Of a stretch of DNA of 64,000 nucleotides, positions 25,150-33,794 are shown piece after piece. The position numbers and the translations under genes were made by a program. The DNA comes from JANJUB01 sp964586225. Lineage in GTDB: Bacteria > Armatimonadota > Fimbriimonadia > Fimbriimonadales > Fimbriimonadaceae. How positions within the stretch are numbered: the first letter of the stretch is position 1; each line of letters begins with the position of its first letter. The DNA lies in NCBI GenBank assembly GCA_964586225.1, contig CAZPHD010000008.1, positions 10,561-74,560 on the forward strand. The letters are read 5' to 3'. The notes beneath the pieces are model-generated. The model made no database searches. It had not been told where the DNA came from and saw only the letters and a list, made by a program, of their open reading frames with translations.

Positions 25150-25713
25150 CTACCCCTCTTCAGGTTCGCTGACTGCGTGCTCAGTGCCTCGAAGCATGGC
25201 TTCGAAGGCCACAATCGCCGCTGCCACGTGAACGTTAAGACTGCGTCCCTTTCCATACATCGGAATCATGACCGCCGAATCACAGGTCCGAAGCAGCCCG
25301 GGAGTGATTCCAGCCCCCTCGTTACCAAGCACGAGGCACGTTTTCGTGGGGTACTCGAACGCGCGGTAGTGGGCGGCATCGCGCGTGATCTCCACGCCCA
25401 CCAGCACGTAGCCTTCCGCCTTGAGCGCGGTGACCGCTTCGTCCCACTTGCGAAACTGGCGGAACGGCACCCGCCGATGCATGCCGAGCGACGTCACTGA
25501 GATCATCGGGTCGGGCGGCGCGGGGGTCCTGCCCACCAAGATCATTTCCTTCGCCCCACAAGCCGCGGCGACCCGGAACAAGCCGCCCACGTTGTAGGCA
25601 TCGGACCAATCTTGGAGCAGAAACACGAGGTCACGCTGGGGGCCTGCTTTCTCGACGAACTCGCGCCGCTGCTCGCGAAGTTCGGTCTTCTTGCGGATCG
25701 CGGGGCGAGCCAT
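25150..25713 (-). CDS. TrmH/SpoU-family RNA 2'-O-methyltransferase
   Basis: A 187-residue SPOUT methyltransferase. Motif 1 is NVGGLFRVAAACG, motif 2 LVLGNEGAGI and motif 3 IPMYGKGRSLNVHVAAAI, which together form the trefoil knot that binds SAM. The single-domain length fits TrmH/TrmL-like enzymes acting on tRNA or rRNA ribose. It begins 6 bases after carA. The exact nucleotide target cannot be told. Confidence 0.9.
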   Translation of the reverse strand: MARPAIRKKTELREQRREFVEKAGPQRDLVFLLQDWSDAYNVGGLFRVAAACGAKEMILVGRTPAPPDPMISVTSLGMHRRVPFRQFRKWDEAVTALKAEGYVLVGVEITRDAAHYRAFEYPTKTCLVLGNEGAGITPGLLRTCDSAVMIPMYGKGRSLNVHVAAAIVAFEAMLRGTEHAVSEPEEG

Positions 25714-25718
25714 GTGGG

Positions 25719-26828
25719 CTATCCTTGGCGACAGGCTTCCATCTGCTCAACAAAGCGGTGGAAGTAAGGTCGCGAGTCCCACGGGCCCGGCGCAGCCTCG
25801 GGGTGATATTGGATGGAGCTCGCCATGAGTTCGGGAAGCGCGATGCCCTCGACGGTGTCGTCGTTCAGGTTGATCTGCGTTACTTGGGCCCCGGTGCCGG
25901 CCAGCGAATCGGGATCGACCGCGTAGCCGTGGTTCTGCGACGTGATCGTAACCGTACCCGTGATGAGGTCCTTGACGGGATGGTTGGAGCCTCGGTGGCC
26001 AAACTTGAGCTTATAGGTCTTGCCGCCGATCGCGTGGCAGAGCATTTGATTGCCCAGGCAGATGCCAAAAATCGGCTTCTTACCCAGCAAGCCGCGCACT
26101 GTTTCTACAACTGGTCCGAGCCGAGCCGGGTCGCCGGGGCCGGGCGAGAGCAGAATGCCGTCCGGATTCCACGCCAACACTTCCTCGGCGGGCGTGGTCG
26201 CAGGGAGCACGATGCATCGGCATCCGGCGGCCGCAAAGCGACGCAGGATGTTGTACTTTAGCCCGCAATCGAGCACCACGAGACGATGCTTAAACCCGTC
26301 GCTCGGACTCTCCACCGACTCTCGACCCTGAAATCCCCAGGCATAGGGCGCCTTGGTTGACACGGTGTACACGAAGTCGGTTTCGTCGTAGCTCCGCACG
26401 GCCTCAAGCCGCTCGCGAGCCGCGTCCACGTCGTCCGTGATCATGCCCATGGTCACGCCCGCACTTCGGATCCGCTTGGTGATCTCGCGGGTGTCGACGC
26501 CCTGAATCGCGACCATGCCCCGCTCCTTCAGGAGCGCGTCGATCGACTGGTTCGCCCGCCAGTTGGAGGGGACTTCGCAGGCCTCCTTGACGATCAGGCC
26601 TTGCGGCTGAAGCCGATCCGACTCGAAATCGTCGGGATTGATGCCATAGTTGCCGATCAGCGGATAAGTGAGGAGAACGATCTGGCCAGCATAGCTAGGG
26701 TCGGTGAGGATCTCCTGGTAGCCGGTCATGCCGGTGTTGAATACGACTTCCCCGGTGGTCTCACCGTCGGCACCAAGCGGCCGCCCTTCGAACACCGTGC
26801 CGTCACTGAGCAGGAGAAATCGCTTCAA
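25719..26828 (-). CDS. carA: Carbamoyl-phosphate synthase small (glutaminase) subunit
   Basis: About 369 residues. The N-terminal CPSase small domain (LLSDGTVFEG, VVFNTGMTGYQEIL) precedes a class I glutamine amidotransferase with nucleophile Cys in GICLGNQML and the His-Glu of QYHPEAAPGP. It supplies ammonia from glutamine to CarB for arginine and pyrimidine synthesis. carB is not in the window. The TTG at 26828 gives the conserved start KRFLLLSDG; the longer GTG start at 26882 would overlap the glycosyltransferase. Confidence 0.94.
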   Translation of the reverse strand: MKRFLLLSDGTVFEGRPLGADGETTGEVVFNTGMTGYQEILTDPSYAGQIVLLTYPLIGNYGINPDDFESDRLQPQGLIVKEACEVPSNWRANQSIDALLKERGMVAIQGVDTREITKRIRSAGVTMGMITDDVDAARERLEAVRSYDETDFVYTVSTKAPYAWGFQGRESVESPSDGFKHRLVVLDCGLKYNILRRFAAAGCRCIVLPATTPAEEVLAWNPDGILLSPGPGDPARLGPVVETVRGLLGKKPIFGICLGNQMLCHAIGGKTYKLKFGHRGSNHPVKDLITGTVTITSQNHGYAVDPDSLAGTGAQVTQINLNDDTVEGIALPELMASSIQYHPEAAPGPWDSRPYFHRFVEQMEACRQG

Positions 26829-26851
26829 GGGTTGCGATAGAAGATACCCGG

Positions 26852-27904
26852 TTAGGATGCGGGCGCTCCAGCCAACGCCCACTCGTAGGCCGATTCCATC
26901 CGCTCGCCGAACCGCTCAACCGTGTACTCGTTCTGATGCAACGTCTTGGCATTCATCCCCATGTGGTGGGCGACTGCGGGATCTTGAATCCAAGATCGAA
27001 CAAGATCCACCAAGGCGACCGCGTCCCGCTTGTCGAACAGCGCGCCGGTTTCGCCTTCCACGACCATCTCCGGCAAGCCGCCACTTCGCGTCGCCAAGAC
27101 GGGTCGACCGAGCGACATCGCCTCCAGTGCGCTGTAGGGGAACGCCTCTTCCCACTGACTGGGGATCACGACGGCATCCATCGCGTTCATCGCGTTGGCG
27201 ACATCAGCAACCCGACCATGGAACCGCACTCCCGAATCCTGGGCCTTAAGCGACGCGAGGAGCGGCCCATCGCCAAAGACATGGAAGGTCTCAGCGGGGA
27301 GCGACTTGGCCGCCTCCATGACCGTTTCGATGCCTTTGTCGCTATTGATGCGGCCAAAGAAACCGACTGCGAACCCCGGAAGCGCCAGTTGATCGCGCAT
27401 CGCCTCGCGGCTCAGCGTGGGCACCAGGGCCGGGCATCCGGCCTTCGCCACCGTCACGACCTCTGCGGGCACGCCGCACCCCACGAGCTTGTTCTGCACG
27501 GCATCGGACACGCCGACGAAATGCGTAAAGAGCCGCGTGTAGCGGCGAACCTTCGCCGGGCTCCAATGAACGATCACATGTCGCGTGAGAATGCGCACGG
27601 GTTGGCGCGCCAGCCGCGCTGCGAACGCAGGCACGATGTAGTCAGGGCTGAAGTGGGCATTGACCACATCAAAGCGTTGCGCCCGGAAGAGCCGCAGATA
27701 CGCGGCGAGCCGCGTGAACTGAAACTGCCGCCGCACCCCGATCGGAACCGTACGCCCGCTCAGCTTGGGCTCCAAGGGTGACCCCGGTGGAACCGTGGTC
27801 CATACGTCGTGACCACGCTCAACCAACGCCGACGTCAGATAGGCCAGATACCGCTCGATCCCGCCCCAATCGTAGAGCGCGCTTCCGATTTGCAGAATCT
27901 TCAT
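26852..27904 (-). CDS. GT4-family glycosyltransferase
   Basis: About 350 residues of GT-B fold. The N-terminal donor-binding loop is GGIERYLAYL, and the C-terminal half has GFFGRINSDKGIETVMEA and the EX7E-type PSQWEEAFPYSALEAMSLGRPVLAT. Members transfer sugars from nucleotide donors in glycolipid or exopolysaccharide synthesis. The start ATG overlaps the upstream esterase stop (ATGA). No other envelope-biosynthesis genes are adjacent. Confidence 0.9.
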   Translation of the reverse strand: MKILQIGSALYDWGGIERYLAYLTSALVERGHDVWTTVPPGSPLEPKLSGRTVPIGVRRQFQFTRLAAYLRLFRAQRFDVVNAHFSPDYIVPAFAARLARQPVRILTRHVIVHWSPAKVRRYTRLFTHFVGVSDAVQNKLVGCGVPAEVVTVAKAGCPALVPTLSREAMRDQLALPGFAVGFFGRINSDKGIETVMEAAKSLPAETFHVFGDGPLLASLKAQDSGVRFHGRVADVANAMNAMDAVVIPSQWEEAFPYSALEAMSLGRPVLATRSGGLPEMVVEGETGALFDKRDAVALVDLVRSWIQDPAVAHHMGMNAKTLHQNEYTVERFGERMESAYEWALAGAPAS

Positions 27905-28797
27905 GGTTGCAGGTGCTGGAGCAGCCACGCGCGATTGCGCTCGACCATTTCGGGGTGCCAATCGTGTCCCCAGTCGTATCGGTGCAGGTGTTTTGGGCCT
28001 GCAAGCGCGTTGTAGATCGCTTCCACATTCTCAGGACGAGCGGCGGGGTCCTTTTCGCCCAAGGATACGTGCGTTGGCACGCGGCATTGTGTCGCCTGGT
28101 GCATCGTGTCAAAGTAAGCGATCGTCGCGAGAACCCGTTCATGCCCGAGCGGGATGGCCTCGCCGAAGTCGATCAGTTCCTTCAGTGGATAGCGGTAGGC
28201 ATTGCGATTGAGGGCAGCCGCCATTGCGCCCAAGAACGGCATATCAGCGGCGACGGCCTTGATGATCGGACACCAGGCCCCCAACCAGATGCTGATCCCC
28301 GCACCCTGGCTCATCCCCATCGCGCCGATGCGATCTTCATCGGCTTCCGGCAGGGCTTGGAGAATACGCGCCGCAATCACGGCATCTTGGAACATGCGGC
28401 GGAAGATCCAGGTGTGTGGATCAGCCGCGCCCTCGGCAAAGTAGCCCCGAGCGGGCACGTACGCCTCTTGGTGAAAGGCGGGCTCGCCGTGGAAGTTGAT
28501 GCTCAGGCTCGTGAAGCCTTCGCGCGTGCCGTAGATGTTGGGCAATACAGACTCACGGCCATAGGGAGGAATCCACAGGAAAGCAGGGTTGCGGCGAGCA
28601 TCGGGGGGATACGCGATCCAACCGTGGCGGGTGACCCCATCGATGCCGCGGAAGGTAAAGGTCTCAACAAGGTGCGCTTCGCCTTGCGCAGCCGCAAGCG
28701 AGCGGTGGAAGTCGAGCGGAGCGGATTTCGCCTCGTCGTAGGTTTCACGCCAGAACTCCACGAAATCTTCGGGGAGATCAGGTTCGAACGGATTCAT
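27901..28797 (-). CDS. Acetyl-xylan esterase/cephalosporin-C deacetylase family (CE7)
   Basis: About 298 residues. An alpha/beta hydrolase with the nucleophile elbow GMSQGAG near residue 172, a later SLGEKDPAARPENVEAIYN (acidic residue) and DWGHDWHPE (catalytic His), the arrangement of CE7 esterases that remove acetyl groups from xylan oligomers or antibiotics. No signal peptide is seen, so it probably acts on imported oligosaccharides. It overlaps both neighbours by 4 bp (ATGA). The long upstream extension of the frame is antisense to the NIL gene and was rejected. Confidence 0.88.
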   Translation of the reverse strand: MNPFEPDLPEDFVEFWRETYDEAKSAPLDFHRSLAAAQGEAHLVETFTFRGIDGVTRHGWIAYPPDARRNPAFLWIPPYGRESVLPNIYGTREGFTSLSINFHGEPAFHQEAYVPARGYFAEGAADPHTWIFRRMFQDAVIAARILQALPEADEDRIGAMGMSQGAGISIWLGAWCPIIKAVAADMPFLGAMAAALNRNAYRYPLKELIDFGEAIPLGHERVLATIAYFDTMHQATQCRVPTHVSLGEKDPAARPENVEAIYNALAGPKHLHRYDWGHDWHPEMVERNRAWLLQHLQP

Positions 28798-29096
28798 GCC
28801 CCGACGGCGCGCTGCTGCGATTCGACGTGGAGGCCTGTCGTCATTAACCAGGCGATGGCGCGCTGAATCTCCTCCAGGGGCCCGGTCAATTCTAGGTGCA
28901 TCCACCCGTAATCGGCGTCGACGCTGGCCTTCTTGATGTTGACCTGCAGGCTGAAATCGCGGCAAAGTCGGGCGATCCATGGCTCGTTTACGGCCGCGCC
29001 GCTGGCAATGAGGGTGACGTCCACTGGCATGTCGAGCCGAGTGTACCAGAGGGTCTTTCGCCCCGCAGATTGGGTTGGCCGTGCCTTGACCGTCAA
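28794..29096 (-). CDS. Stand-alone NIL-domain protein
   Basis: A protein of up to 100 residues that matches the NIL (ferredoxin-like) domain usually fused to the C-terminus of methionine ABC transporter ATPases, or to ferredoxins: CRDFSLQVNIKKASVDADYGWMHLELTGPLEEIQRAIAWL. Alone, it is probably a small ligand sensor or partner protein. The start is uncertain (TTG at 29096, or Met at DMPVDVT). It leads the minus-strand run into the CE7 gene. Confidence 0.75.
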   Translation of the reverse strand: MTVKARPTQSAGRKTLWYTRLDMPVDVTLIASGAAVNEPWIARLCRDFSLQVNIKKASVDADYGWMHLELTGPLEEIQRAIAWLMTTGLHVESQQRAVGA

Positions 29097-29164
29097 CGAG
29101 ATCGTCTAACGCTACGTAACATAGTGATAGGGCACTCCGGTGCCTCAGGAGAGATGAGTCTAGA

Positions 29165-29866
29165 ATGAAGCGATTTTCATTAGTTCTCGTTGCGGGCGTT
29201 GCCGCCGCAGTTGCCCTGGCCAATCTTCAGGGCGTCAACATTGCGTGGAAGCCGAAGGAAGGCGACACGTCGAAGTATCGGTTGACCACCAAAGCCAGCA
29301 TCCAAGGCACGGAGATGAACTTCGCCGCGACCTTGACGATGAAGGTCAAGGAAGTCAAGGAAGACAAGATCACCGTCGAAGAGACGCAGAGCGAGATCTC
29401 GGTCAAGTTCGGCGATCAAGACTTCAGCTCGATGATGCCGGCTTCCATCGCCCAGACCACGATCATGAAGGCCGACGGCACCGTGATCGAGCGCAAGAGC
29501 GAGATGGAAGAGGCGGGTAGCGAGCGGATGAGCGCGGCGCTGGAGTATCGCTATCCGACCAAGCCGATCGAGAAGGGTGGAACGTGGGGATTCAAGGCCG
29601 AGGCTGACTCCGCCAAGAAGCTTCCGGCTCGTGAAGCCACGTACACCTACGTCGGTGATGAGGAAGTCGGCAAGTTCAAGACCTTCAAGATCACCTACTC
29701 CTATAAGGAGACCGAGGGAAGCGCACCGATGACCGTTACGGGCACGCTCTGGATGAGCCAGGCGAACGGCGACGTAATCAAGGGCGTCTACGAGATGAAG
29801 AACGTCGAGTTCCAGGAGGGCATGGGCGCCTCCGACGCGACGGCCGAAATCGTCCGCGTGGACTGA
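29165..29866 (+). CDS. Secreted protein of a small lineage-specific family, paralogue A
   Basis: A 233-residue protein. Residues 1-20 form a signal peptide (MKRFSLVLVAGVAAAVALA). The mature part starts VNIAWKPKEGDTSKYRLT and ends with TGTLWMSQANGDVIKGVYEMKNVEF. It aligns with the protein at 31497 over its length (shared W(K/R)PK.G...K.R.T, YTYVGDEEVGKFKTFKI versus FTYIGDEELAGLKTYKI). CAGGAG lies upstream. The function is not known; lipocalin-like beta structure is possible. Confidence 0.8.
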   Translation: MKRFSLVLVAGVAAAVALANLQGVNIAWKPKEGDTSKYRLTTKASIQGTEMNFAATLTMKVKEVKEDKITVEETQSEISVKFGDQDFSSMMPASIAQTTIMKADGTVIERKSEMEEAGSERMSAALEYRYPTKPIEKGGTWGFKAEADSAKKLPAREATYTYVGDEEVGKFKTFKITYSYKETEGSAPMTVTGTLWMSQANGDVIKGVYEMKNVEFQEGMGASDATAEIVRVD

Positions 29867-29883
29867 ATTACGGGTTTGTTGTG

Positions 29884-29918
29884 ACGGGCAGGAGCTTTGC
29901 TCCTGCCCGTTCTTGTTT
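29884..29918 (+). terminator. Rho-independent terminator
   Basis: A perfect 12-bp stem ACGGGCAGGAGC / GCTCCTGCCCGT with loop TTT, followed by TCTTGTTT. It terminates the gene ending at 29866. Confidence 0.92.
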
Positions 29919-30047
29919 ATGAAGGTCAGATCATGAGGGCGTCGACCGAGGTGATGCCTGGCCATCAAGACGTTGTGGGTGCCCTGGTTGAACGAGGGAC
30001 GAAACATCCCAAAGTAGGACAGGAGCAAAGTGAGATGTATCTCACTT

Positions 30048-30449
30048 TCAATCGGCGGGTGACCGCGGAATCCGCTCGTAGTCGTACGTGTCGCCCCCAA
30101 CTTCGAGACGATACCGCCGCTCTTCGATGTCAATCTCAACGACGATTCGATCTTGGTTCCGGCTCGCTCGCCTGATGATCGGGCGGATGCCAGAATATGG
30201 ATCCTTCCAATCGACATCGCCGATCTTCTGCAGTTTGGCCGCCAGCGATCGTTCATCCTTCGGGATCTCGCCGGCAGCACGCTTCTGTAAGATCAACTCG
30301 CCAAACTCGGCGAGCAATGGAACATCCGTTTGGGCTTTAACGCCCCGGTTGAACATGCTGATCAGGATCCCACAACCGAAGACGCAGAGAACCGCCAGCC
30401 CAATGCACGTGATGCGGATGACAGGGTTCTTACGCATCGCTTGCATCAC
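30048..30449 (-). CDS. Uncharacterised single-pass membrane protein
   Basis: A 133-residue protein. A basic N-terminus (MRKNPVIR) precedes one membrane span (ITCIGLAVLCVFGCGILISMF); the remainder is soluble and charged, ending RYRLEVGGDTYDYERIPRS. No family is recognised. The pilin-like length and the DWKDPYSG sequence recall pseudopilin C-terminal motifs, but a prepilin cleavage site is absent. It overlaps the preceding gene stop by 4 bp (ATGA). Confidence 0.65.
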   Translation of the reverse strand: MMQAMRKNPVIRITCIGLAVLCVFGCGILISMFNRGVKAQTDVPLLAEFGELILQKRAAGEIPKDERSLAAKLQKIGDVDWKDPYSGIRPIIRRASRNQDRIVVEIDIEERRYRLEVGGDTYDYERIPRSPAD

Positions 30450-30838
30450 GCCTGAGCTCTCCTCGGGCTGCTCGTCAACCAGAAACCCGCCTCGATCGTT
30501 CGTCGTCGCACGCGATCAAGAAGATCGATGCTGTCACTTCTAACCCCAACTTCTGAAGCGTCAAAGTACTCCACGATCCACTCACCGTCGGCACCACGAA
30601 ACACGAACTCCCCGTCGTAAATCTGGACCGACGACAGCGCATTGATCTCCTCGATCGTAAGCATTCGCGGCAGGCATGTGGGATCGTAGTCTGGCGAACT
30701 GCCGTAAACCTCTGAGAGTGACTGGGTCCACGGGGGTGATGAGTCGATCTGAGAACTTACCCAGACTCGTGTGAGCGGACCATCGAGAAACGCGCTAAGC
30801 TTGACGTCCAGCACTTCGGATCGCGGTCGAAGGATCAT
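30446..30838 (-). CDS. Uncharacterised protein in a three-gene coupled cluster
   Basis: About 130 residues starting MILRPRSEVLDVKL. It reads as a soluble alpha/beta protein without catalytic signature. The start at 30838 overlaps the upstream stop as TGATG, the same junction found elsewhere here; an ATG 9 bases earlier is possible. It lies between the DUF4265-like gene and a small membrane protein gene. Confidence 0.6.
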   Translation of the reverse strand: MILRPRSEVLDVKLSAFLDGPLTRVWVSSQIDSSPPWTQSLSEVYGSSPDYDPTCLPRMLTIEEINALSSVQIYDGEFVFRGADGEWIVEYFDASEVGVRSDSIDLLDRVRRRTIEAGFWLTSSPRRAQA

Positions 30839-31377
30839 CACGTGCATGGCTCGCTCGGTCCTCGAAGAATCATGGGTTGTGAAGAATCGACCTCCCAACT
30901 CCGGTGGCCCGCCTCGTAGTTCCAGTAGCCTTGCTCTTCCCCTTGGGTCAAATACTCCTCGACCTGACGAGCGATGATTTCGTCGGCAGCGTCAACGGAC
31001 CAGTAGCCGTTGTGATAGCTTTCGATTAGCCCGCCCATCCCTTCGATGTCGTGCAGACAGTGATGCGCCTTGTCAAGGTGGCGGACGAGTGCCTCTTGAG
31101 GAAAATGGACCCGATAGGTGCTCCGACCGGATCGTTCGACGACCGTGAAGACTCCAAGCTCGGCAAACGGATCGCCTTCAATCACATCGCCAAGCGAGAC
31201 TCCATACAAGAAGAACGGGATGCAAAGCAGCCGAAACCGGTTTGGAGCCACCTGCTCGGTCACGAGTTGCTCATAGAACAACGCGTCATCAGGCGTCGGC
31301 ACGATTAGGGCAAAGAACGGCCCGTCGCGCCAAACCGCATTAAGATGCTGCGCGTATTCCGGCTCCCGCGTTGACAT
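30838..31377 (-). CDS. DUF4265-like protein
   Basis: A 179-residue protein. The core RLLCIPFFLYGVSLGDVIEG followed by VVERSGRSTYRV and a C-terminal QGEEQGYWNYEAG fits DUF4265, a family of cytoplasmic proteins often found near toxin immunity genes. TATGAT lies 6 bases before the ATG, so it appears leaderless. It starts the coupled cluster with the genes at 30446 and 30048. Confidence 0.65.
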   Translation of the reverse strand: MSTREPEYAQHLNAVWRDGPFFALIVPTPDDALFYEQLVTEQVAPNRFRLLCIPFFLYGVSLGDVIEGDPFAELGVFTVVERSGRSTYRVHFPQEALVRHLDKAHHCLHDIEGMGGLIESYHNGYWSVDAADEIIARQVEEYLTQGEEQGYWNYEAGHRSWEVDSSQPMILRGPSEPCT

Positions 31378-31383
31378 GGCGCT

Positions 31384-31389
31384 ATCATA
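31384..31389 (-). promoter_or_regulatory. -10-like hexamer TATGAT
   Basis: TATGAT on the minus strand, 6 bases before the ATG at 31377, with no Shine-Dalgarno sequence. Confidence 0.55.
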
Positions 31390-31496
31390 TCCAAACGGCC
31401 CTGTCCTTGTCCCATTCCGCGACAGTGTGCAGCGGTGCCGAAACGTTGAAGAACTTCTAACCAGAAAGTCGTATCATGATGTGAGCTCCTAGGACC

Positions 31497-32156
31497 ATGA
31501 ATCGACTCTCACTCGTTCTACTTCCCGCCTTGGCCAGCGTGGTCGCGCTCACGCAGACTCAAACTGCCGACATCTCCTGGCGACCCAAAGTTGGCGCGGT
31601 GACGAAGCACCGCATGACCGTGTACATGGGCGATGTCAAGATCGCCCAGACCATCCGGAGTGAAGTGCTCAAAGTTGAGCCCGAGCGCATTGTGGTGCGC
31701 GAACAAAAGACTCGCGATCGCATCCAAGTTGAGGGGTTTAACTATGGATATCCGTTTAGGGTCGAAAATCAAGTTCGACTGATGCGACCAGACGGCAGCA
31801 CGATCGGCTTCACAGGCTATGATCCGGCCAGACCGACAGCTCCTCAGCTTGAAGGGCTCGACTTCTTCTATCCCAACAAGGCCACCGCTCTGGGGACCAC
31901 CTGGATTCACAACGATGGCGATAGCGCCGCCTCGTTCACCTATATTGGCGATGAAGAGCTCGCGGGATTGAAGACCTACAAGATCGCGTTCTCGCTCAGC
32001 GGCCGGGCAAGACATCTGACCGGCACCGCCACCGGGACCCACTGGCTGAGACCCGAAGATGGCGTTGTCGTCAAGGCTCTGGGCCGGTGTCGCTTCGAGA
32101 CTGATCGAGAAGGCGAAGCCTTCGACGGTACGTTTAAGATTGAGCTGGTTGACTAG
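31497..32156 (+). CDS. Secreted protein of a small lineage-specific family, paralogue B
   Basis: A 219-residue protein with signal peptide MNRLSLVLLPALASVVALT. The mature region parallels the protein at 29165 (ADISWRPKVGAVTKHRMTV; LDFFYPNKATALGTTW versus LEYRYPTKPIEKGGTW; FTYIGDEELAGLKTYKI). The last 23 bp overlap the convergent rdgB gene. The function is unknown. AGGA lies 2-5 bases before the ATG, too close for an ideal ribosome-binding site. Confidence 0.8.
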   Translation: MNRLSLVLLPALASVVALTQTQTADISWRPKVGAVTKHRMTVYMGDVKIAQTIRSEVLKVEPERIVVREQKTRDRIQVEGFNYGYPFRVENQVRLMRPDGSTIGFTGYDPARPTAPQLEGLDFFYPNKATALGTTWIHNDGDSAASFTYIGDEELAGLKTYKIAFSLSGRARHLTGTATGTHWLRPEDGVVVKALGRCRFETDREGEAFDGTFKIELVD

Positions 32157-32745
32157 CCATAAACTCCGCAACCTGAGCCAGTACCTTCCCCCTATGACTG
32201 ATGGCGTGCTTCTGTTCGGCGGTTAGGTCGGCCATCGTGCAAACCAACTCCGGGAGCCAGAAGATCGGGTCGTAGCCGAAGCCGCCGGCGCCACTGGGTT
32301 CGGTCGCGATGCTCCCTTCACAAGTTGCTGAAAACACATGCCGTTCGCCAGTCGGACTTGCCAAAGCCACAAAGCACCGAAACCGGGCTCCCCGCTCCGC
32401 CTCGGGCAGACCCTCCATCTCGCGCAGGATGATCGCCATCTTGTCGGGGAATGAGGTCTCCTCGCCCGCGAAGCGCTTGGAGTGGACGCCGAGCTGACCC
32501 GGCAGGGCGTCGATTTCGAGCCCTGCGTCATCGGCAAGACACCATTCGCCGGTCGCTTCGGCGGCGGAGATCGCCTTGATCAGCGCGTTCTCCTCGTAGG
32601 TGTCGCCGGTCTCTTCGGGTTCGGGGGCACCGGGGAAATCGACAAGCGTCAGGAGCTCCAGCGACGGAAAGCGCGCACCGAGGATCTGGTGCATCTCGCG
32701 GGCCTTCTTGGGGTTGTGGGTGGCGATGACGAGGCGGCTGAGCAT
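32134..32745 (-). CDS. rdgB: dITP/XTP pyrophosphatase (RdgB/HAM1)
   Basis: A 203-residue non-canonical purine NTP pyrophosphatase that removes ITP and XTP from the nucleotide pool. The signature is VIATHNPKKAREM at the N-terminus, TYEENALIKA, LADDAGLEIDALPG, and the C-terminal GFGYDPIFWLPE and ISHRGKVL. TAAACT lies 6 bases before the ATG. Confidence 0.96.
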   Translation of the reverse strand: MLSRLVIATHNPKKAREMHQILGARFPSLELLTLVDFPGAPEPEETGDTYEENALIKAISAAEATGEWCLADDAGLEIDALPGQLGVHSKRFAGEETSFPDKMAIILREMEGLPEAERGARFRCFVALASPTGERHVFSATCEGSIATEPSGAGGFGYDPIFWLPELVCTMADLTAEQKHAISHRGKVLAQVAEFMASQPAQS

Positions 32746-32751
32746 GTGGCC

Positions 32752-32757
32752 AGTTTA
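32752..32757 (-). promoter_or_regulatory. -10-like hexamer TAAACT of rdgB
   Basis: TAAACT on the minus strand, 6 bases before the rdgB ATG at 32745, without a Shine-Dalgarno sequence. Confidence 0.55.
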
Positions 32758-32810
32758 CAGCTGTTGGGCGCGGTACAAGTCCCCCGCGCACCTCGTTAGC
32801 TCCCGCCCCA

Positions 32811-32831
32811 ATCCAAAATCCATAGTCCAAA
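32811..32831. repeat. Heptamer words ATCCAAA (copy 1)
   Basis: Three 7-base words in register: ATCCAAA, ATCCATA, GTCCAAA. The same words occur at 38656-38683 and, inverted, at 46553-46570. Confidence 0.7.
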
Positions 32832-32885
32832 ACCTCACGTCCCCCTCCAGCTTTCGCCCTTTCCCGCCGATACTCCCCGGTAGAT

Positions 32886-33794
32886 ATGCAAGCAATTGTC
32901 GCCGAGAATCTGCACGTGCGCTATCGCGCGAAGAACGGTCAGCACGTTCACGCGGTGCGCGGGCTGAGTTTTGAAGTCGCACCCGGCGAGATCGTCGGAT
33001 TCCTGGGGCCCAATGGTGCAGGCAAGAGCTCAACCCTCAAATGCCTCATGGGCTTTGTCGAGCCATTTGGCGGGGAGTGCTCGGTGTTCGGGCTCGAAGC
33101 CGGAACTCTCGAAGCCAAGCGCCGCATCGGCTACCTGCCCGAAGTCGCGCTGTACTACCCCTACCTAACCCCGCTCGAGACGCTCACACTCTACGGCGAA
33201 CTCCAGGGCCTGCGCGGCAAAGAACTTAAGAAGCAAGCCAGCGAACTCCTCGAGCAAGTCGGACTTGGCCATGCGATGAACAAGCTGAACCGCAGCCTGA
33301 GCAAAGGCATGTTGCAGCGGGTCGGTATTGCGCAATCGCTCCTCGGCAACCCGGAACTGCTGGTCCTCGACGAAATGACCAGCGGCCTCGACCCCATCGG
33401 ACGCAAGGAACTTCGCGAACTTCTCAAGGCGCGGCAGGAACAAGGCACGACCCTCTTCTTCTCCAGCCACGAGCTCAGCGAAGTCGAGATGCTGTGCGAC
33501 CGGATTCTGCTCATCCACCAGGGCCGCCTCATCGAAGAGCGGCACATCAGCCAGCTGAAGGATGAGCTTCGACAATTTGAAGTCACGTATCGCGGCGCGG
33601 TCAGCCTGGTCGATCTCGCGAGCGAATGGGACGAACTCGGCGATCAGGTCTACCGGGCACGGTTTGCGAACAAGGCCGACCTGCTCCAGGCACTTGATCG
33701 CGTGCAGAACCAGAAAGCAACCGTAGTTGACGTGGTTGCGCAAGAGGGTTCGCTAGAGGATTACTTCGTGGACACGATTGGGAGGGCAGCATGA
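32886..33794 (+). CDS. ABC transporter ATP-binding protein
   Basis: A 302-residue ABC ATPase: Walker A GPNGAGKSS near residue 44, signature LSKGMLQRVGIAQ, Walker B LLVLDEMTSGLDP and the switch His in SSHELSE. The C-terminal about 90 residues (HISQLKDELRQFEVTYRG) follow the drug- or lipid-export subfamily that pairs with ABC-2 permeases. It overlaps the permease gene by 4 bp, giving a three-gene operon with the TPR-like protein. Confidence 0.93.
   Translation: MQAIVAENLHVRYRAKNGQHVHAVRGLSFEVAPGEIVGFLGPNGAGKSSTLKCLMGFVEPFGGECSVFGLEAGTLEAKRRIGYLPEVALYYPYLTPLETLTLYGELQGLRGKELKKQASELLEQVGLGHAMNKLNRSLSKGMLQRVGIAQSLLGNPELLVLDEMTSGLDPIGRKELRELLKARQEQGTTLFFSSHELSEVEMLCDRILLIHQGRLIEERHISQLKDELRQFEVTYRGAVSLVDLASEWDELGDQVYRARFANKADLLQALDRVQNQKATVVDVVAQEGSLEDYFVDTIGRAA

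Noticed and set aside
29103..29164. Possible riboswitch or attenuator before paralogue A (GGCAC-TCCG-GTGCC)
   Set aside because: Only a 5-bp hairpin is present and no known aptamer pattern was seen.
31446..31477. TTGAAG...TATCAT as a promoter for paralogue B
   Set aside because: The spacing of 20 bases between the hexamers is too long for a standard sigma-70 promoter.
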